Source: Rhipicephalus microplus (lineage: Eukaryota; Arthropoda; Arachnida; Ixodida; Ixodidae). Taken from it: DNA of 64,000 bases. The first letter of the stretch is position 1, and each line of letters begins with the position of its first letter. The position numbers were made by a program, and so were the translations under genes. Location: the NCBI RefSeq assembly GCF_043290135.1, contig NC_134710.1, forward strand, positions 204,126,192 to 204,190,191, written 5' to 3'. The notes under the pieces were generated by a model, which saw nothing but the letters and a program-made list of their open reading frames with translations, ran no database searches and had not been told where the DNA came from. Below, in pieces: positions 10,509 to 21,600 of this stretch.

Positions 10509-11230
10509 CTGCAGAAAACGAAAGTAATAAACAACCTCGGAAGAGAGCAGCGCTTTGAGATAGGTAATAGTGCACTTCAAGTTTTAAAAGAATATGTCTA
10601 CTTAGGGCAGGTAATAACCGCGGAGCCGAACCACGAGATTGAAGTAACTAGAAGAATAAGAATGGGGTGGAGCACATTTGGCAAGCACTCTCAAATCATG
10701 ATAGGTAGATTACCACTATCCCTCAAGACGAAGATATATAACAGCTGCATCTTGCCGGTACTTAGCTATGGAGCAGAAACCTGGAAACTTACAAAGAGGG
10801 TTCAGCTTAAACTGAGGACGACGCAGCGAGCAACGGAATGAAAATGGTGGGTGTAACCTTAAGAGACAAGAAGAGAGCTGAGTGTATTAGGGAACAAACG
10901 GGGGTTAAGGATATCGTAGTTGAAATGAAAAAGAGGAAATGGACATTGACCGGGCATGTAGTGCGTAGACAGGATAACCGTTGGTCATTAAGGGTAACTA
11001 ACTGGATTCCCACATAAGGCAAGTGGGTTAGGGGGAGACAGAAGGTTACGTGGGCAGATGATATTAAGAAGTTTGCGGGTATAAATTGGCAGCAGTAAGC
11101 ACAGGACCAAGTTCACCGATGGAACATGGAAGAGGCCTTTCTTCTGCAGTGGACGTAGTCAGGCTGATGATGAGGATGATGATGATGATGAATATGATGA
11201 TGATGAATATGATGATGATGATGATGCATC
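10509..11230 (+). mobile_element. 5'-truncated RTE LINE fragment
   Basis: Colinear with 51224-51888 of the full-length RTE: CTGCAGAAAACGAAAG at the start, then the region encoding the C-terminus, then the TAGTCAGGCTGATGATG end followed by a long GATGAT tract. ATGAGCT at 10502-10508 and 11231-11237 brackets it as a short target duplication inside R2. Stops and indels (for example near 10842 and 11016) make it non-coding. Truncation at the 5' end is usual for LINEs that stop early during target-primed reverse transcription. Confidence 0.9.
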
Positions 11231-11780
11231 ATGAGCTTAACACATAGTCAGTTTTTTACAAGACACGCATATTCTGATTAGAATGTTTGAACGTGTGATA
11301 TACCTTCATCATTCATTCACGTCATGTATTACAGACTTTGGTATATGGGAAGCTAGCAAAGCGACCGCAAGCGCACTGCGAGCGTGGCGTACAGTCATGA
11401 CCTACGCAACATGCATTGTATGATTTCCACGTTAGGGCCTGTCGCATATGATTGCATGCAATGATATCATACCATACCATTTTTTTCAGTATGTACGTGA
11501 ACAAAATCACTGCAAGACATGACATATAAATATTACATCCACTGCAAGACCATGACATGTAATTTATTACATCCATACCATAATTTTCATGGTATGATTA
11601 TTTACCTATGCTCGCCATACAGTCATGTTATGTCATATCAGTTTTCGCATAGATGCCATAGTCGAAAAGGCCAGGAGAGCTAAAAGTCACAGGGGGCCAG
11701 ATGACTAGACGGATAAGGTCAAGTTCACCGAAGTTTACTAAGAATTGCTTCACATTTAAAATTAGAACCGAGTAGCAGTT
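11231..11780 (+). repeat. R2 repeat, right part without GATA expansion
   Basis: R2 resumes with ATGAGCTTAACACATAG and continues through ACTTTGGTATATGGGAAGC, GGGCCTGTCGCATATG, CACTGCAAGACATGAC and TAGTCGAAAAGGCC to CTAAGAATTGCTTCACATTTA near 11760. The position of the GATA array holds only AGATGACTAGACGGATAA here. Confidence 0.6.
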
Positions 11781-12559
11781 CAATTTCTTATTTATTTGAA
11801 TATTCCAATATGTCCACATATAGAGCTCTTCAACCTCATAGTAATTTTTGTAGCCGAATATCTTGAAATATTGGTATATATGTTTTTCTATAAACACACG
11901 GCCTGAAATACAATTTAATATAATTACTTTTTATTGTTTCTAATATTGCTCACTCCTGGACATCTGTAAACATAACAATAATGTCTTCTTTGGGTTTCCT
12001 TTCTAGGGCACTCTTTGTTCACTACTTTCCTGTCGAGAATACAATTTGACACTGAAAATACACGTGGTGTCCATAAGCTTCAAGTATCGGGCATGCAGTG
12101 CGCATATTGTTATAGTTAATGCAGGACAAAGACACATATTAAATCGCGTGAAGTGCTTTCAGACTGCCATCCCTTTGTCTGCTCCTGTAGTTGATTGTGA
12201 GAAACCAAATTTGACTTGTAACGTTTTGCGGTACTATTCAAGGCGCTATACACAGTGACCAACTCAGAGACTATACTCAAAGAATGTTGCATGCTGTATG
12301 AGGGCGCCCATTTTTGCTGACAAAAAGGTGTACCGACACATGGCTGGGAAAAACTTTGAGTATCGTTAGATCTTCAGCTGTATACACACGTGTGTATCCT
12401 CCAACAGATATATAAAGCAGGAGAAGAAACGCAGTATTTTCGCTACAAAATGTGCTTGGCTCGGAACCGCAATTCAGCTCTAAGCAAGAATATTGAACTT
12501 ATAGCGAGCGTGTGTGTGCTTGTGGTGAGTCAGGGGAATCAGCGAGCATGAGCTAAGCT
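11781..12559. other. no recognised feature
   Basis: AT-rich sequence. The ORF at 12046-12258 plus has no recognisable motif. Confidence 0.45.
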
Positions 12560-13849
12560 TGGTGATAGCGAAAACAGTTATTGTAAAGTAGCGGTTACAT
12601 CTATTTTTCTAGGCATGGTGTTTTGTGCAGTGAGGTATTGCTTGTGAGTGTGAATAGCGCCTTCGCAGTCATCAAACCCAATAAAGAGTGTGCTCGTGGT
12701 CGGAAGCTTGTGCAGAATAGCTGCAACAGTGGCGAAACTACACATAAAACGGTGGTAGTACGACGCTAAGCCAAGAAAGCTGCAAAGGAGTTTGGTAGGG
12801 GTTGTTGTAGAAACGTGCAGTACAACGGCAACCTTGTCGGGTTCGGGCTCAATGTGTGTTTATGGATGACGAGACCGTAATGGTGCAACTGTTGTTGCAA
12901 CTGCTAAATCGAGTCTTTTTTAGTGATGAGCTGGCGACCAGTCTTAGCTAGACACGCTTGCACATTGTCTAGCTGTTAAATGTGCTGTGAGAAGTGGCAC
13001 GAAAATATGACAATGTTGTTCAGGCAGCAAAGGCCGGCCTTTCACGTTAGGCCCCACAGTACTGTATCTATCATAAGTTTGAAAGTATAGTATACAGTGG
13101 GGGCTATAAATAGGTCAAAATGCACTACATTGAATTCGAAGAGTCTGTCAGGTGTGGCAAAGTTAGTGTTCTTTTTATCACACTCGTGCATTGGGATCTC
13201 CCAATAACAAGAAAACAAGTCAAGACCTATCAGAGCTTCTAGTGTATCAATGGCATCGTTATTCTGAGGCACAGAATAGACGTTCTTGTGTGTAATTTTG
13301 TCCAGCGCTCTATAATCGATAAAAAATCCCACAGAGCCATATTTATTTTTCAATAACACAACACGAGAACACCACGGGTTCCTGAAGGCATGATAATGAT
13401 GAGTGCTAACATGCCATTGACTTGTTCTTCTGTAACCTTTGATTCAGAAACTGATACACAGTAAGGGCAGAGGCGAATGATACGGGATTCGTGTGTGTCG
13501 ATTAGATGAGCGGCCACTGTTTTTTCACTCAGGCAATCTCAACAAACGTCGAAGCAACTTTTATGTTTCATTATTATGGTCATCAAGGCATCGGTCCCAG
13601 TAGAACTAAGTTCTGTGCTAACAGTGGTTTTCATAGCACGACATAAACCTTCTGCTTGCGTAAGCTATGGCGAGGAGGAGCCACGTGAAACAGGGAAGAC
13701 ACATAGTAGAACTTCCTCAAGATATATGGCAAGAGTCGTCCCCTCTGACAATAATAGTTGTTGTGGTGTCGTGTTGTAGACAGTAATCGTTTCATAACCA
13801 GGTGAGAACCATACTCGGCAAGAGGAGATTGTGATTCCTCCGAAATATC
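12560..13849 (-). pseudogene. old Ty3/Gypsy reverse transcriptase fragment
   Basis: The minus-strand ORF at 13042-13359 matches Gypsy RT blocks in order: VGFFIDYRALDKITHKNVYS, a DTL-GLDLFSCYWEIPMHE block, TNFATPDRLFEFNV and a degraded APxT-F-LMIDTVLWGL block. Further down (about 12600-12780) another frame gives SFLGLASYYHRF, the start of the RT/RNase H linker. Upstream (13560-13850) frames resemble the spacer between protease and RT (ICDISEESQSPLAEY). Many frameshifts and in-frame stops show long decay. It is probably the pol half of the element whose gag-protease half lies at 19950-21600, separated by R1 and a younger Gypsy. Confidence 0.85.
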
Positions 13850-14609
13850 ACAGATTTGCCGCAAAGGTGAATCAATGAACGCAATAGCCACAAACTTTAG
13901 GGTCAATCGTAGAGTGGCAAGCAGATTGAAATGTGCCCCGCGTTTCTCACGCACTAATGACGCACGAAACGTACTCACAGGTACAGATGAGATCGAATAA
14001 GCGTCTCAGTAGTTACTTCGCTGTGTCTGAAAAGTGCGCCCTTTTCGCAAATGAAGTCTTTGCAACGATTGCATTGACCTTTGTGCGCCCCGTAACTGCA
14101 ACAGAATTGTTGCAGTGCAAACTCAACGCCAGCCCAGACGCATGATCTACCCCAAAGGGAGCTAAAGGTGCGCGAGAGATCGTCAAATACCCACCTCTAC
14201 ACGGTCCAAAATACGCGTGAGAGATGAGAGCCGCAGCACGCTCACTACTCCATCTTGCTGATAATGCTGAAAACATGATAGTCCCCCCCCCCGAGATGGA
14301 GGAGGATTGGAAGAAGAAGGGCAAGGAGGTTAGCCACCCCCCGAAATGCCCACGAACAGCGGTAAGCGGTAAATACAAATAGCTTGCCGTTTGAACGTTG
14401 AAGGAGGTAACCGCCGGTGGCGTAGTTGTTATCGCCTCGCATGCTCGACGGGGAGGTTCGACGTTGGATTCCGCGCGCCAGACTCTTTCTTTTTTCTGGA
14501 TCTTTTCTTTCTTGCATTTTCTTATATATAGATACGTATACATATACGGTGCATGACATCAATGCCCACGCTGCCACCTGTGGTGAATTCCAGCCGAGAG
14601 TGTTCATAT
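13850..14609 (+). repeat. R1 dispersed repeat, copy 1 (left part)
   Basis: Shares its order of blocks with 58540-59330 (same strand) and 45735-46460 (opposite strand): a TTTGCCGCAAAGG start, a TTTCTCACGCAC-GACGCACGAAACG block, GAATAAGCGTCTCAG, a TGCTGAAAAC block, a tRNA-like module (A-box-like TGGCGTAGTTG at 14418, B-box-like GTTGGATTCC at 14463), a TATAGATACGTATACATAT block and CCAGCCGAGAGTGTTCAT at the end. It is cut by the Gypsy at 14610 and ends near 19780. The family is unclassified; the tRNA-like module suggests a SINE or a composite. Confidence 0.7.
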
Positions 14610-14780
14610 TGTCTTGGGGTGAGAGCAGGCAGATGGCAGAAATATATTTACAGATTGTACATGGAGTACACAGTGACCTTGAAACAAGATGGCGGAGTGG
14701 CAACAACCCAAGCTTTTGGTCAGTCGTCATCCTCGCCGCCTTTATGGTCCATTCCTTGAGGTTATTAATGGTTTGAATCA
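14610..14780 (-). repeat. 3' LTR of the nested Gypsy element
   Basis: 171 bp from TGTCTTGG to TTTGAATCA on plus. It aligns with 19580-19748 through shared blocks AGAAATATATTTACAGA, TGTACA-GGAGTACACAGTG and TTTATGGTCCATTC. Confidence 0.88.
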
Positions 14781-14815
14781 TGTAGCAACCACCGGTGAAA
14801 GCGCCTTCTCGGCGC

Positions 14816-15619
14816 TTAAGAAAGCGTGCAATCCTGCGCAGGGAAGTACGGCTTAAGGTGAGAGACGTGTACAACATCAGTGGACGGCAGAGACGATGAG
14901 AATAGAGTGTTCAAGGGTGCTATCTCATAGGTAATCTCGGTCAATTGGCGCAAGACTTTGTAAGTGTTACTGTAACAAGCGATGAAATTTGAAGACAGAC
15001 CAACGTGACGGGAGGGAGTACAGAGCAACACCAACGATCCTGGGGAGTAAGAGACAGCTCTGTGACGGCTGTCATAGCGATTCTTCTTAGACAGCTGCGA
15101 GGCAGAAAGGCGATCATGGCCAATCCGAAGGGCCACTCGAGCCCGAGTAGTTGCATCGCGAGCGTACTCGGTAGGAGTGTCAGTATGCGACGGTAGAAGA
15201 GTGTCAAAAAGCAAAGTGTCGTGACGGCCGTACAAAAGATAGAATGGAGAAAAGGCAGCGGTGTCGTGTCATGACGATTTGTAGGCAAACGTCACGTAGG
15301 CCAAAGGGGCATTCCAATCACGATAATCAGCGGAGACATACATGGATAGCATTGTCGTCAGTGTGCGGTTAGGGCTCTCAGTGAGTCCATTTGTGTGCGG
15401 GTGGTAGGCAGTGGTGATTTTATGATGTGTGGCACACAAGCGAAGAATGTCGTCCACGACCTTGGAGACTAATGAACGACCACGGTCAGTCAGCAGTTGA
15501 CGGGGTGCTCCATTGTGGAGAATAATGTCATGAAGGAAAAAGTCTGCGACATCAGTAGCACAGCTTGTTGGTAGTGCTCGCGTGATAGCAAACCGTGTCG
15601 CGTAGCCTGTAGTTACCAC
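14816..15619 (-). pseudogene. Gypsy integrase, broken
   Basis: ORF 15269-15619 reads CATDVADFFLHDIILHNGAP, RQLLTDRGRSLVSKVV (second catalytic Asp in TDRG) and TTAYHPHTNGLTESPNRTL (catalytic Glu). ORF 14816-15235 holds the C-terminal part (RYDSRHRAVSYSPGSLVLL and HLKPYF). A frameshift near 15270 separates them. Integrase would place the cDNA in the genome. Loss of frame makes this copy non-functional. Confidence 0.88.
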
Positions 15620-15636
15620 TACCCACTTATTCCCAC

Positions 15637-16589
15637 TCAGAGATGTTGTAAATGGTCCAATGAGATGGAGGCCGACGCGGTAGAACAGGTCTGTTGGAAT
15701 GTCGATAGGCAGAAGTGGGCCAGGTGGTGCCTATGAAGGGTGCTTGCGGCGCTGGTAGGAGTCACAAGATGCAACGTATCGGCGCACAGAGCGGTAAAGG
15801 CCGGGACAGAAGAATCGACGCCATACGTGGTGATACGTGTGGGCTGATCCGAGATATCTAGCAGTTGGGGCATCTTGAAGTTGTTCGAGCACTGTGGAAC
15901 GGAGCGTTGCAGGAACTACCAGAAGAAGTTCTGGCCTTCGGTGCTTGTGTTGCGCCGATAGAGAATTCCGTCATAAAGCGTGAACAGGTGAAGAGAAGCA
16001 TCTGAGGTGTCAGAAGCTAGACGGCGTATGATAGACCACAAATTGACATCACTGAGTTGTTGCCTACGTATGTCCATGAAATTAGAATTGGCGAAGACAC
16101 AGGCATCAGAATCGTGTGCTGACAGGTCAGGGGGATCGACGGGATGGCGAGATAGACAGTTGGCATCCTGGTGCATTCGGCCAGTTCTGTAGGTCATGTC
16201 AAAGCTATAATCCTGTAGGTTTAAAGTCTAACAACCCAGGTGCTTGAAGGATCTTTGGGAGAGGACAACAAGCGCAGAGCGTGGTAATCCGTGATGACTG
16301 AAAAGTGGTGGCCGAACGAGTAGGGTCGGAATTTTCAACTGCCCATACAAGAGTGAGGCACTCACGCTCAGTGATGGAAAACACTCACTCGGATGGGGAG
16401 AGGAGGCGGCTTGCGTAGGCAATTACGCGATTTTTACCCTGTTTGCGCAGGGCGAGGACAGCGGCAATACCGTGTCCTCTGGCGTCGGTGCGAACTTCAG
16501 TGGACGCTGAAGGATCGAAATGACCCAAGATGGGCGGGGAAGTCAGCAACGCAGTAAGTCGGCGAAACGAATTGGCTTGCTGGGGACCC
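15637..16589 (-). pseudogene. Gypsy RNase H and H2C2 region, broken
   Basis: The ORF at 15916-16197 starts with YRTGRMHQDANCLSRHPVD, the conserved junction after RNase H, and continues into the spacer with LYDGILYRRN. Frames at 16228-16580 correspond to RNase H, and 15637-15873 includes an H2C2-like stretch. Stop codons and frame changes break it at about 15916 and 16220. Confidence 0.78.
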
Positions 16590-17300
16590 TAATAAAACGA
16601 CGTCTCCTTCTTCAATAGCTGTATCAAGAGGTGGGCAATGTCGGGGAAGTTGTGGACGAAACGCCGGAAATAGGAACAGAGGCCGACAAAGCTCCGTACA
16701 TCTTTCGTTGAACGTGGTGTGGGGAAATATGTGACGACGCGAATTGTGTCGGAATCGGGTTGCACGCTTTTAGCACTGACAAGATGGCCTGGCACAGTGA
16801 TTGTTTAGTGGCCGAAATGGCATTTGGAGGAGTTGAGCTGTTGGCCAGCCCTTTTGAAAACTTCCAGAACAGCTGACAGATGGCTAAGGTAACTTTCGAA
16901 TGACGGCGAGAATACAATGATGTAATCAAGATAACAGAGGCACGTTGACCATTTGTAATTCCACAGCAGGGAGTCTATCATTCTCTCAAATGTAGCGGGA
17001 GCATTGCATAAGCCAAAGGGCATTACCCTAAACTGAAAAAGTCCATCCGGTGTATCAAATGCAGACTTTTCACGGTCTGTTTCGTTGACGAAAATCTTCC
17101 AGTATCCTGAACACAGGTCGATAGAGGAGAAGTAGGCCCACCCGTGCAGGCAGCATCGAAGGCATCGTCAATTCGAGGCAGTGGGTAGACGTCCTTGCGC
17201 GCGATCTTGTTTAAGTGACGGTAGTCGACGCAGAAGTGCTAGCTGCGATCCGTCTTTTTTACTAGAACGACTGGTGAGGCCCATGGACTGCAAGATGGTT
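16589..17300 (-). pseudogene. Gypsy reverse transcriptase with altered catalytic box
   Basis: ORF 16805-17023 reads MPFGLCNAPATFERMIDSLL, then CYLDYIIVFSPSFESYLSHL and SKCHFGH. The catalytic Y-x-D-D box is YLDY here: the second Asp is Tyr at 16922-16924. ORF 16589-16795 carries the thumb and linker (VRSFVGLCSYFRRF). Upstream frames at 17030-17260 hold the N-terminal RT blocks. Reverse transcriptase copies element RNA into DNA; loss of the second Asp alone is expected to abolish this. Confidence 0.88.
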
Positions 17301-18443
17301 CAATGACGTCTTTTGTGAGGACTTCATCAACTTCAAGCTGGATGAGTTGTCACTCTGTATGTGACACGCAATAAGGACGTCATAAGATTGGGCTGGCGTC
17401 TCCAGTGTTGATCCTGTAACAACTGACGCCTGACCTAAAGGGCTGTGGCCAAAGTCGAAGATGTCCCTGAAGGATGCCAAGATATACCTGTGATCGACTG
17501 CCTGTGCTCGAACGAGGTCTGGCGTAATCATCTTGTAAAAGTTGGCATCAGTGGAGCTTTGTGTAGAGGATGCAGTAGCGAGCAAAGGAGCAGCTGCAAT
17601 GAATGCAGAAACAGAATGTTCACTGATGGAAAAGACGTTGGCTAGAGTCATGTCATCTGGAATAACACGAGCGCACCAGCTGAAGTTTAGTATCGGTAGT
17701 GACGCCACATTATTCGTAATCGTCAGCAAAGTATGACGAAGAGCAACATTTCTGTCTATTAGCACGGCCAAAATTGGTGCCAGCAGATAAAAACACCGTC
17801 AGGTACCGGAGAAAAAGACCTCGTGATTACCTAGGTAATGGCTTGGGGCGCTAGGCGAACGTAATTGACAGAACACAAACGTGGTTAAGGTGTAGTTCGA
17901 GTATCATAGCAATAAGGTAGGCCAAGCTGAAGCAAGCCTATTCCTCAGTCAATTAAGGCAGAGTGCGAGGCAAGAAAGTGCATGTCCAGGATGAGTTCAT
18001 GAGATGCACTTCTCGAGCACGTGAAAAAGCACAGTTTTTGAGCGGTCAGCAACACTAACACGCGTGGAGCACTTTACAAGCACAGGAAAATTTCCACCGT
18101 CGGTGACTTGGATGAGCGGCACTGTTGGTGGTGTTTAAACTTTTTTAAGGCGGCGGCGAAGCTTCGAGTTCATCACCTAAATCTGGGACCCTGTGTCTAC
18201 AAGGGCAGCAACAAGTGCATCGTCTACTTTAACGTCTATGAGGTTGCGCCGTGTCGGCATAGTCAGAAGATTTGGCTGGGGCATCGTCGATACAGCATCA
18301 CCTCTGGAAGCTCCATCGTCTAGTTTTCCCGAGCCAGATGAGCAGTCGGTGAAGGTGGACGGCGAAATTGGGATTAGCGTGACGATGGGCGACGACAAAG
18401 CGCTGAGTGGGGCTGGTGGCCAGGAGGGCACAGTGACCGACAT
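17262..18443 (-). pseudogene. Gypsy protease and protease-RT spacer
   Basis: ORF 18177-18443 ends with TRRNLIDVKVDDALVAALVD followed by TGSQI, so an LVDTG aspartic-protease active site is retained at about 18180-18195. ORF 17262-17771 covers the spacer and the lead-in to RT (MAVLIDRNVALRHTLLTITN, later FRDIFDFGHSPLGQASVV). The retroviral-type protease would mature Gag-Pol. A frame break near 18177 separates the two. Confidence 0.75.
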
Positions 18444-18549
18444 AAAAGCATCGACAAACCGTCATACCTGGCTGGCCGAGGCGACTCGTAGCAAGTTCCG
18501 AAGTGGCCATCATCTGCCTCTGCGCTACGGTTGTAGCCAAAGAAAAGCT

Positions 18550-19560
18550 GACACTGATACCACAAGCTATTGCAATAGCGGGCTACGTGACCAATGCGGT
18601 GGCAGTTAAAGCGAATGGGCCGGTCATCAGCAGTCTTCCACTCAGCGGTATTTCAAGAGCGCGCTGGGAGCCTCTGGTCTTGGGCGTAGGAAACTGGCGG
18701 TCGATCAGGAGGGGGCGGCGGTGCACACAGATTCCAGGCCGACGTTCAAAAGCTCCTGGCAAATGATGGCACGCACTAAAGGCACCATATGGGAGCTGGA
18801 CTCACAGGCACGAGAGGAAATTGAAGCGGGAGACATAGCTTCAAGTTCTCGCGGATGACCTTCGTAACATGCTCTGCAGTCAGCGGTGCCTGTGGTACAG
18901 GCATGTCTTCACACGAACATGTTGCTGCGTTGTTGGGAAGTCGAGCGAACTAATGGTAAATACGTCGGCTTTTGGCAGCTTCAAAACGCTGGCACTCTGG
19001 GATAATGGCATCTACCGTGTCACAGTCTTTGCAAATTAGCAAATTGAATGCGTCATCGGCAAAGCATTTTAATGTGTGCGCTACCTCTCAGACTCCTCCA
19101 TGCCGCCGCCTGCTCTTTGGCAAAGGGCGAGCACGTCCTGTATGTGAGACAGGTACGACTCCGATGACGTTTGAGCGCGAGATGCTAGCTCCTTCTTGGC
19201 CGCTGTCTTCCTGCCAGTTGATTTGCCGAACAGTGCACGCATCTTTTCTTTTCACGCATCGCAGCTGCCAATTACCACTTCGTGGTTCTCAAACCACAAT
19301 TTGGCTGTCTCTTCAGGTGAAATAGGATGTTCGCCAGCATGAGCGTTTCGTCCCTGCTATAAATTCTGCTTGGTCGCTCGTAGAGCGGCAACCATTCTTC
19401 AATGTCGACGCTATCGATCCCGCAGTACGAGCCAGGGTCATTCAGCTGAGGCAGAACAAGTGCCGCCGTAGCGGTGGCCGCTGCGGGAGCTGGAGCCGGA
19501 CCCTCCTGTGCTGTCGTGGTTGAAACCAAGCGTCGCCCGCTGCGTAGCTCAATCTTGTTA
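18550..19560 (-). pseudogene. Gypsy gag with degenerate zinc knuckle
   Basis: ORF 19272-19676 contains PGSYCGIDSVDIEEWLPLYE, then SRDETLMLANILFHL, matching the start of Gypsy gag domains of this lineage (compare WLRLYERVSATYRWDPAFML in the element at 52350-57435). A frame at 18553-18612 reads FNCHRIGHVARYC, a zinc knuckle that keeps Cys, His and Cys but lacks the first Cys. Gag would package element RNA. Frameshifts split the region. Confidence 0.8.
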
Positions 19561-19579
19561 CCGGGCACCACCACCAAAA

Positions 19580-19748
19580 TGTCACGGAGTGAGGGTAGGC
19601 AGAGGGTAGAAATATATTTACAGACTGTACACGGAGTACACAGTGTTCTTGAACCAAGGTGGCGGAGTGGAAACAAAACGAGCTTTTGTTCTCGTCATCT
19701 TCGTCGCGTTTATGGTCCATTCTGGGATGTTAATTATGGCCTTTATCA
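19580..19748 (-). repeat. 5' LTR of the nested Gypsy element
   Basis: 169 bp from TGTCACGG to CTTTATCA on plus, aligned with 14610-14780. The ATAT after it and before 14610 is the presumed target duplication. Confidence 0.88.
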
Positions 19749-19780
19749 ATATAAATACTATAGCAATAAAATGCAGCGCT
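19749..19780 (+). repeat. R1 repeat, copy 1 (right remnant)
   Basis: CTATAGCAATAAAATGCA corresponds to the end of the R1 copy at 59315-59335, so this short stub is the far side of the R1 copy split by the Gypsy element. Confidence 0.6.
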
Positions 19781-21600
19781 AGCAAGGGATCGGCACTGCG
19801 TCGCCATCTGATATGTCTCGTGATCTGATCATGAAAACGCGCTCTCTATCAGAAGGCAGAAATGATTCCACAGGTGCGACAAGGTGGGGCGACAAAAAAT
19901 CGGAACCAAAAAAAAGGTCTGTGTTTACAAGACGAGCTGGAGGTTACCCAAGGAAATCACAGTAGGCGTAGCCACCGTTAGGAAAACCTAGTCTAAGATC
20001 ATCTGTTCAGCGCAGGAAGGAAGCAAGGCCCACTTTAAACGATGATGAATTTCATCGATGAGGACGCGAGCAGTACACTTTCCGGTAGGGCAAGTGCTTC
20101 ATAACAAGGGGCCGACATAACCGCTCTGAACTTTCGTAAACGAAAAAACAATTCTTTAATAAATGCTGAAATGGCAGCACTACTGTCTAAAAGAGCGTCA
20201 ACAGGAACACCTTTCACACTAACAGGCAGTAAATATGCTGGGAAAGATAGAGAAATTGTTGTGTTTCAAATACGGGCCCTTTCTCCTCCAAAAAACGGCG
20301 GCCTTCCTTTTTCCGAGTGGCTGTGGCGAGAGGTCAAGGCAGGACGCAAGCTTGGTGACGTACGCTGCAATAGGGATGGAGAATGGTGCCGAGGTGAGCT
20401 TATGGGGCACGCCTCGGGAGTGTGGAGGTGAGGGCAACCGTAGCGGGGAGGCTGGATATGGCACAAAAACGTAGGCATTTGATCTTGGGGTAGTCTTTCA
20501 TTAGCTGAGAAGCCACGTTGTTCATCCTGCTGACGGTGACGGCAGAAACGGGATATAAGGCTACAGACTCCACAGTAGAAACAGACGAAGCGCGGAAGAC
20601 GCTAGATAGACTAGCGAGATAGCACCGGCACCTATGCAGCCATCGAGGCCGAAAGGTCGCATACGACATCCATACGCACAAATGAAAATTGTGCAAGGAC
20701 CCGTGATGTAACTTCTACATGCGAGGCCGCACAAAGGACACAGGAGAGGGCCCATGTGACTCTTGTCGTGAATACTAGTTCGTGTATTATAATGCCCCGC
20801 TGGTTTGGAGAAGAAGTGATGACAGAAGAAATGGCTGTGTGGTCCACAACAAAGCCGTGAAGTTCCTCTCGGAAAATAGCGCGGATAACAGCTCGTAATT
20901 TATTTTCTCCGGTAAGCGAGTGGCAAAAGAGGCCTGTCGAATTCACACGGAACAGAGCGCATCTACGTCGGCACATGGTGATGATGTCCTCAGCAGTATT
21001 GGGAGTCTGAATAACGAGAGCATTGAATGCGACAGAGTTGAAGCCTTTCAATATGGAATGGATGCGATCGGCCCACGTCATGTCACTTTGGTCACGGTGA
21101 CAAAGAGCCTGCACGTCTTCAATATACGACGTAGATGATTCGTCCAACCCTTAGATGTGGGTGACGAGTTTCTGGTTGGCTGCTTGACATGCACCAAAGT
21201 ATGAAGGAGTTGCACCTTGAATGTTGTCCAATCAGGAAAGTCACTTCCGCGGTTTTTGGAACCAGGTCTGAGCTACCTTCTTAGCGTTAAAGGGGACGTA
21301 GCACAGTTTGTCTACTTCGTCTCAGTGATTAAAAGCTCTGGTTGTGCCGTAACTCTCAAATCACTGTTCGGCATACTATCCATGAAAGCTGTAAAATACC
21401 GGAGGACATCGTTGTGCTGTAGTAACGCTGTAGGTTGGGCCAGCCGCATGAGAAGAATTCGTCACAAAAGTGTACGCGTTGTTCTGTTTTATCCCAGCTG
21501 TTGGCGAACACAACTGCCGACCAGGCCGGAGCTCCAAGGCTGACCGGTAGAGCAAGAGAACGTGGGAACTAAAGCAGGCTCACCCCCCCCCCCCCCTTAT
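19781..21600 (-). pseudogene. old Ty3/Gypsy gag-protease fragment
   Basis: ORF 20632-21147 matches Gypsy gag: YIEDVQALCHRDQSDMTWAD, RIHSILKGFNSVAFNALV, then TAEDIITMCRRRCAL. Its tail has a degraded cysteine region (CVLCAASHVEV). ORF 20035-20217 gives VDALLDSSAAISAFIKELFF, a retroviral-type protease whose DTG/DSG site reads DSS. Frames near 19950-19990 resemble the following MILG-DFL block. The matching RT fragment lies at 12560-13849 on the same strand. No LTRs were found, so the limits are approximate. Confidence 0.8.

Larger units (their letters stand above)
14610..19748 (-). mobile_element. Ty3/Gypsy LTR retrotransposon, degenerate, nested in R1
   Basis: The 5139-bp element has LTRs at 14610-14780 and 19580-19748. 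ATAT at 14606-14609 and 19749-19752 fits a 4-bp Gypsy target duplication. R1 text flanks both sides, proving nesting. Minus-strand order is gag, zinc knuckle, protease, reverse transcriptase, RNase H, H2C2 zinc finger, integrase. A TGGTGGTGGTGCCCGG stretch just inside the 5' LTR is a possible primer binding site. The LTRs look about 80% alike by eye and coding is broken, so this is an old insertion. No envelope ORF is seen. Confidence 0.92.

Noticed and set aside
14013..14877. Overlapping minus ORFs of 176 and 210 aa
   Set aside because: They run across the R1 repeat and into the Gypsy LTR without domain motifs; they are chance frames in repeats.
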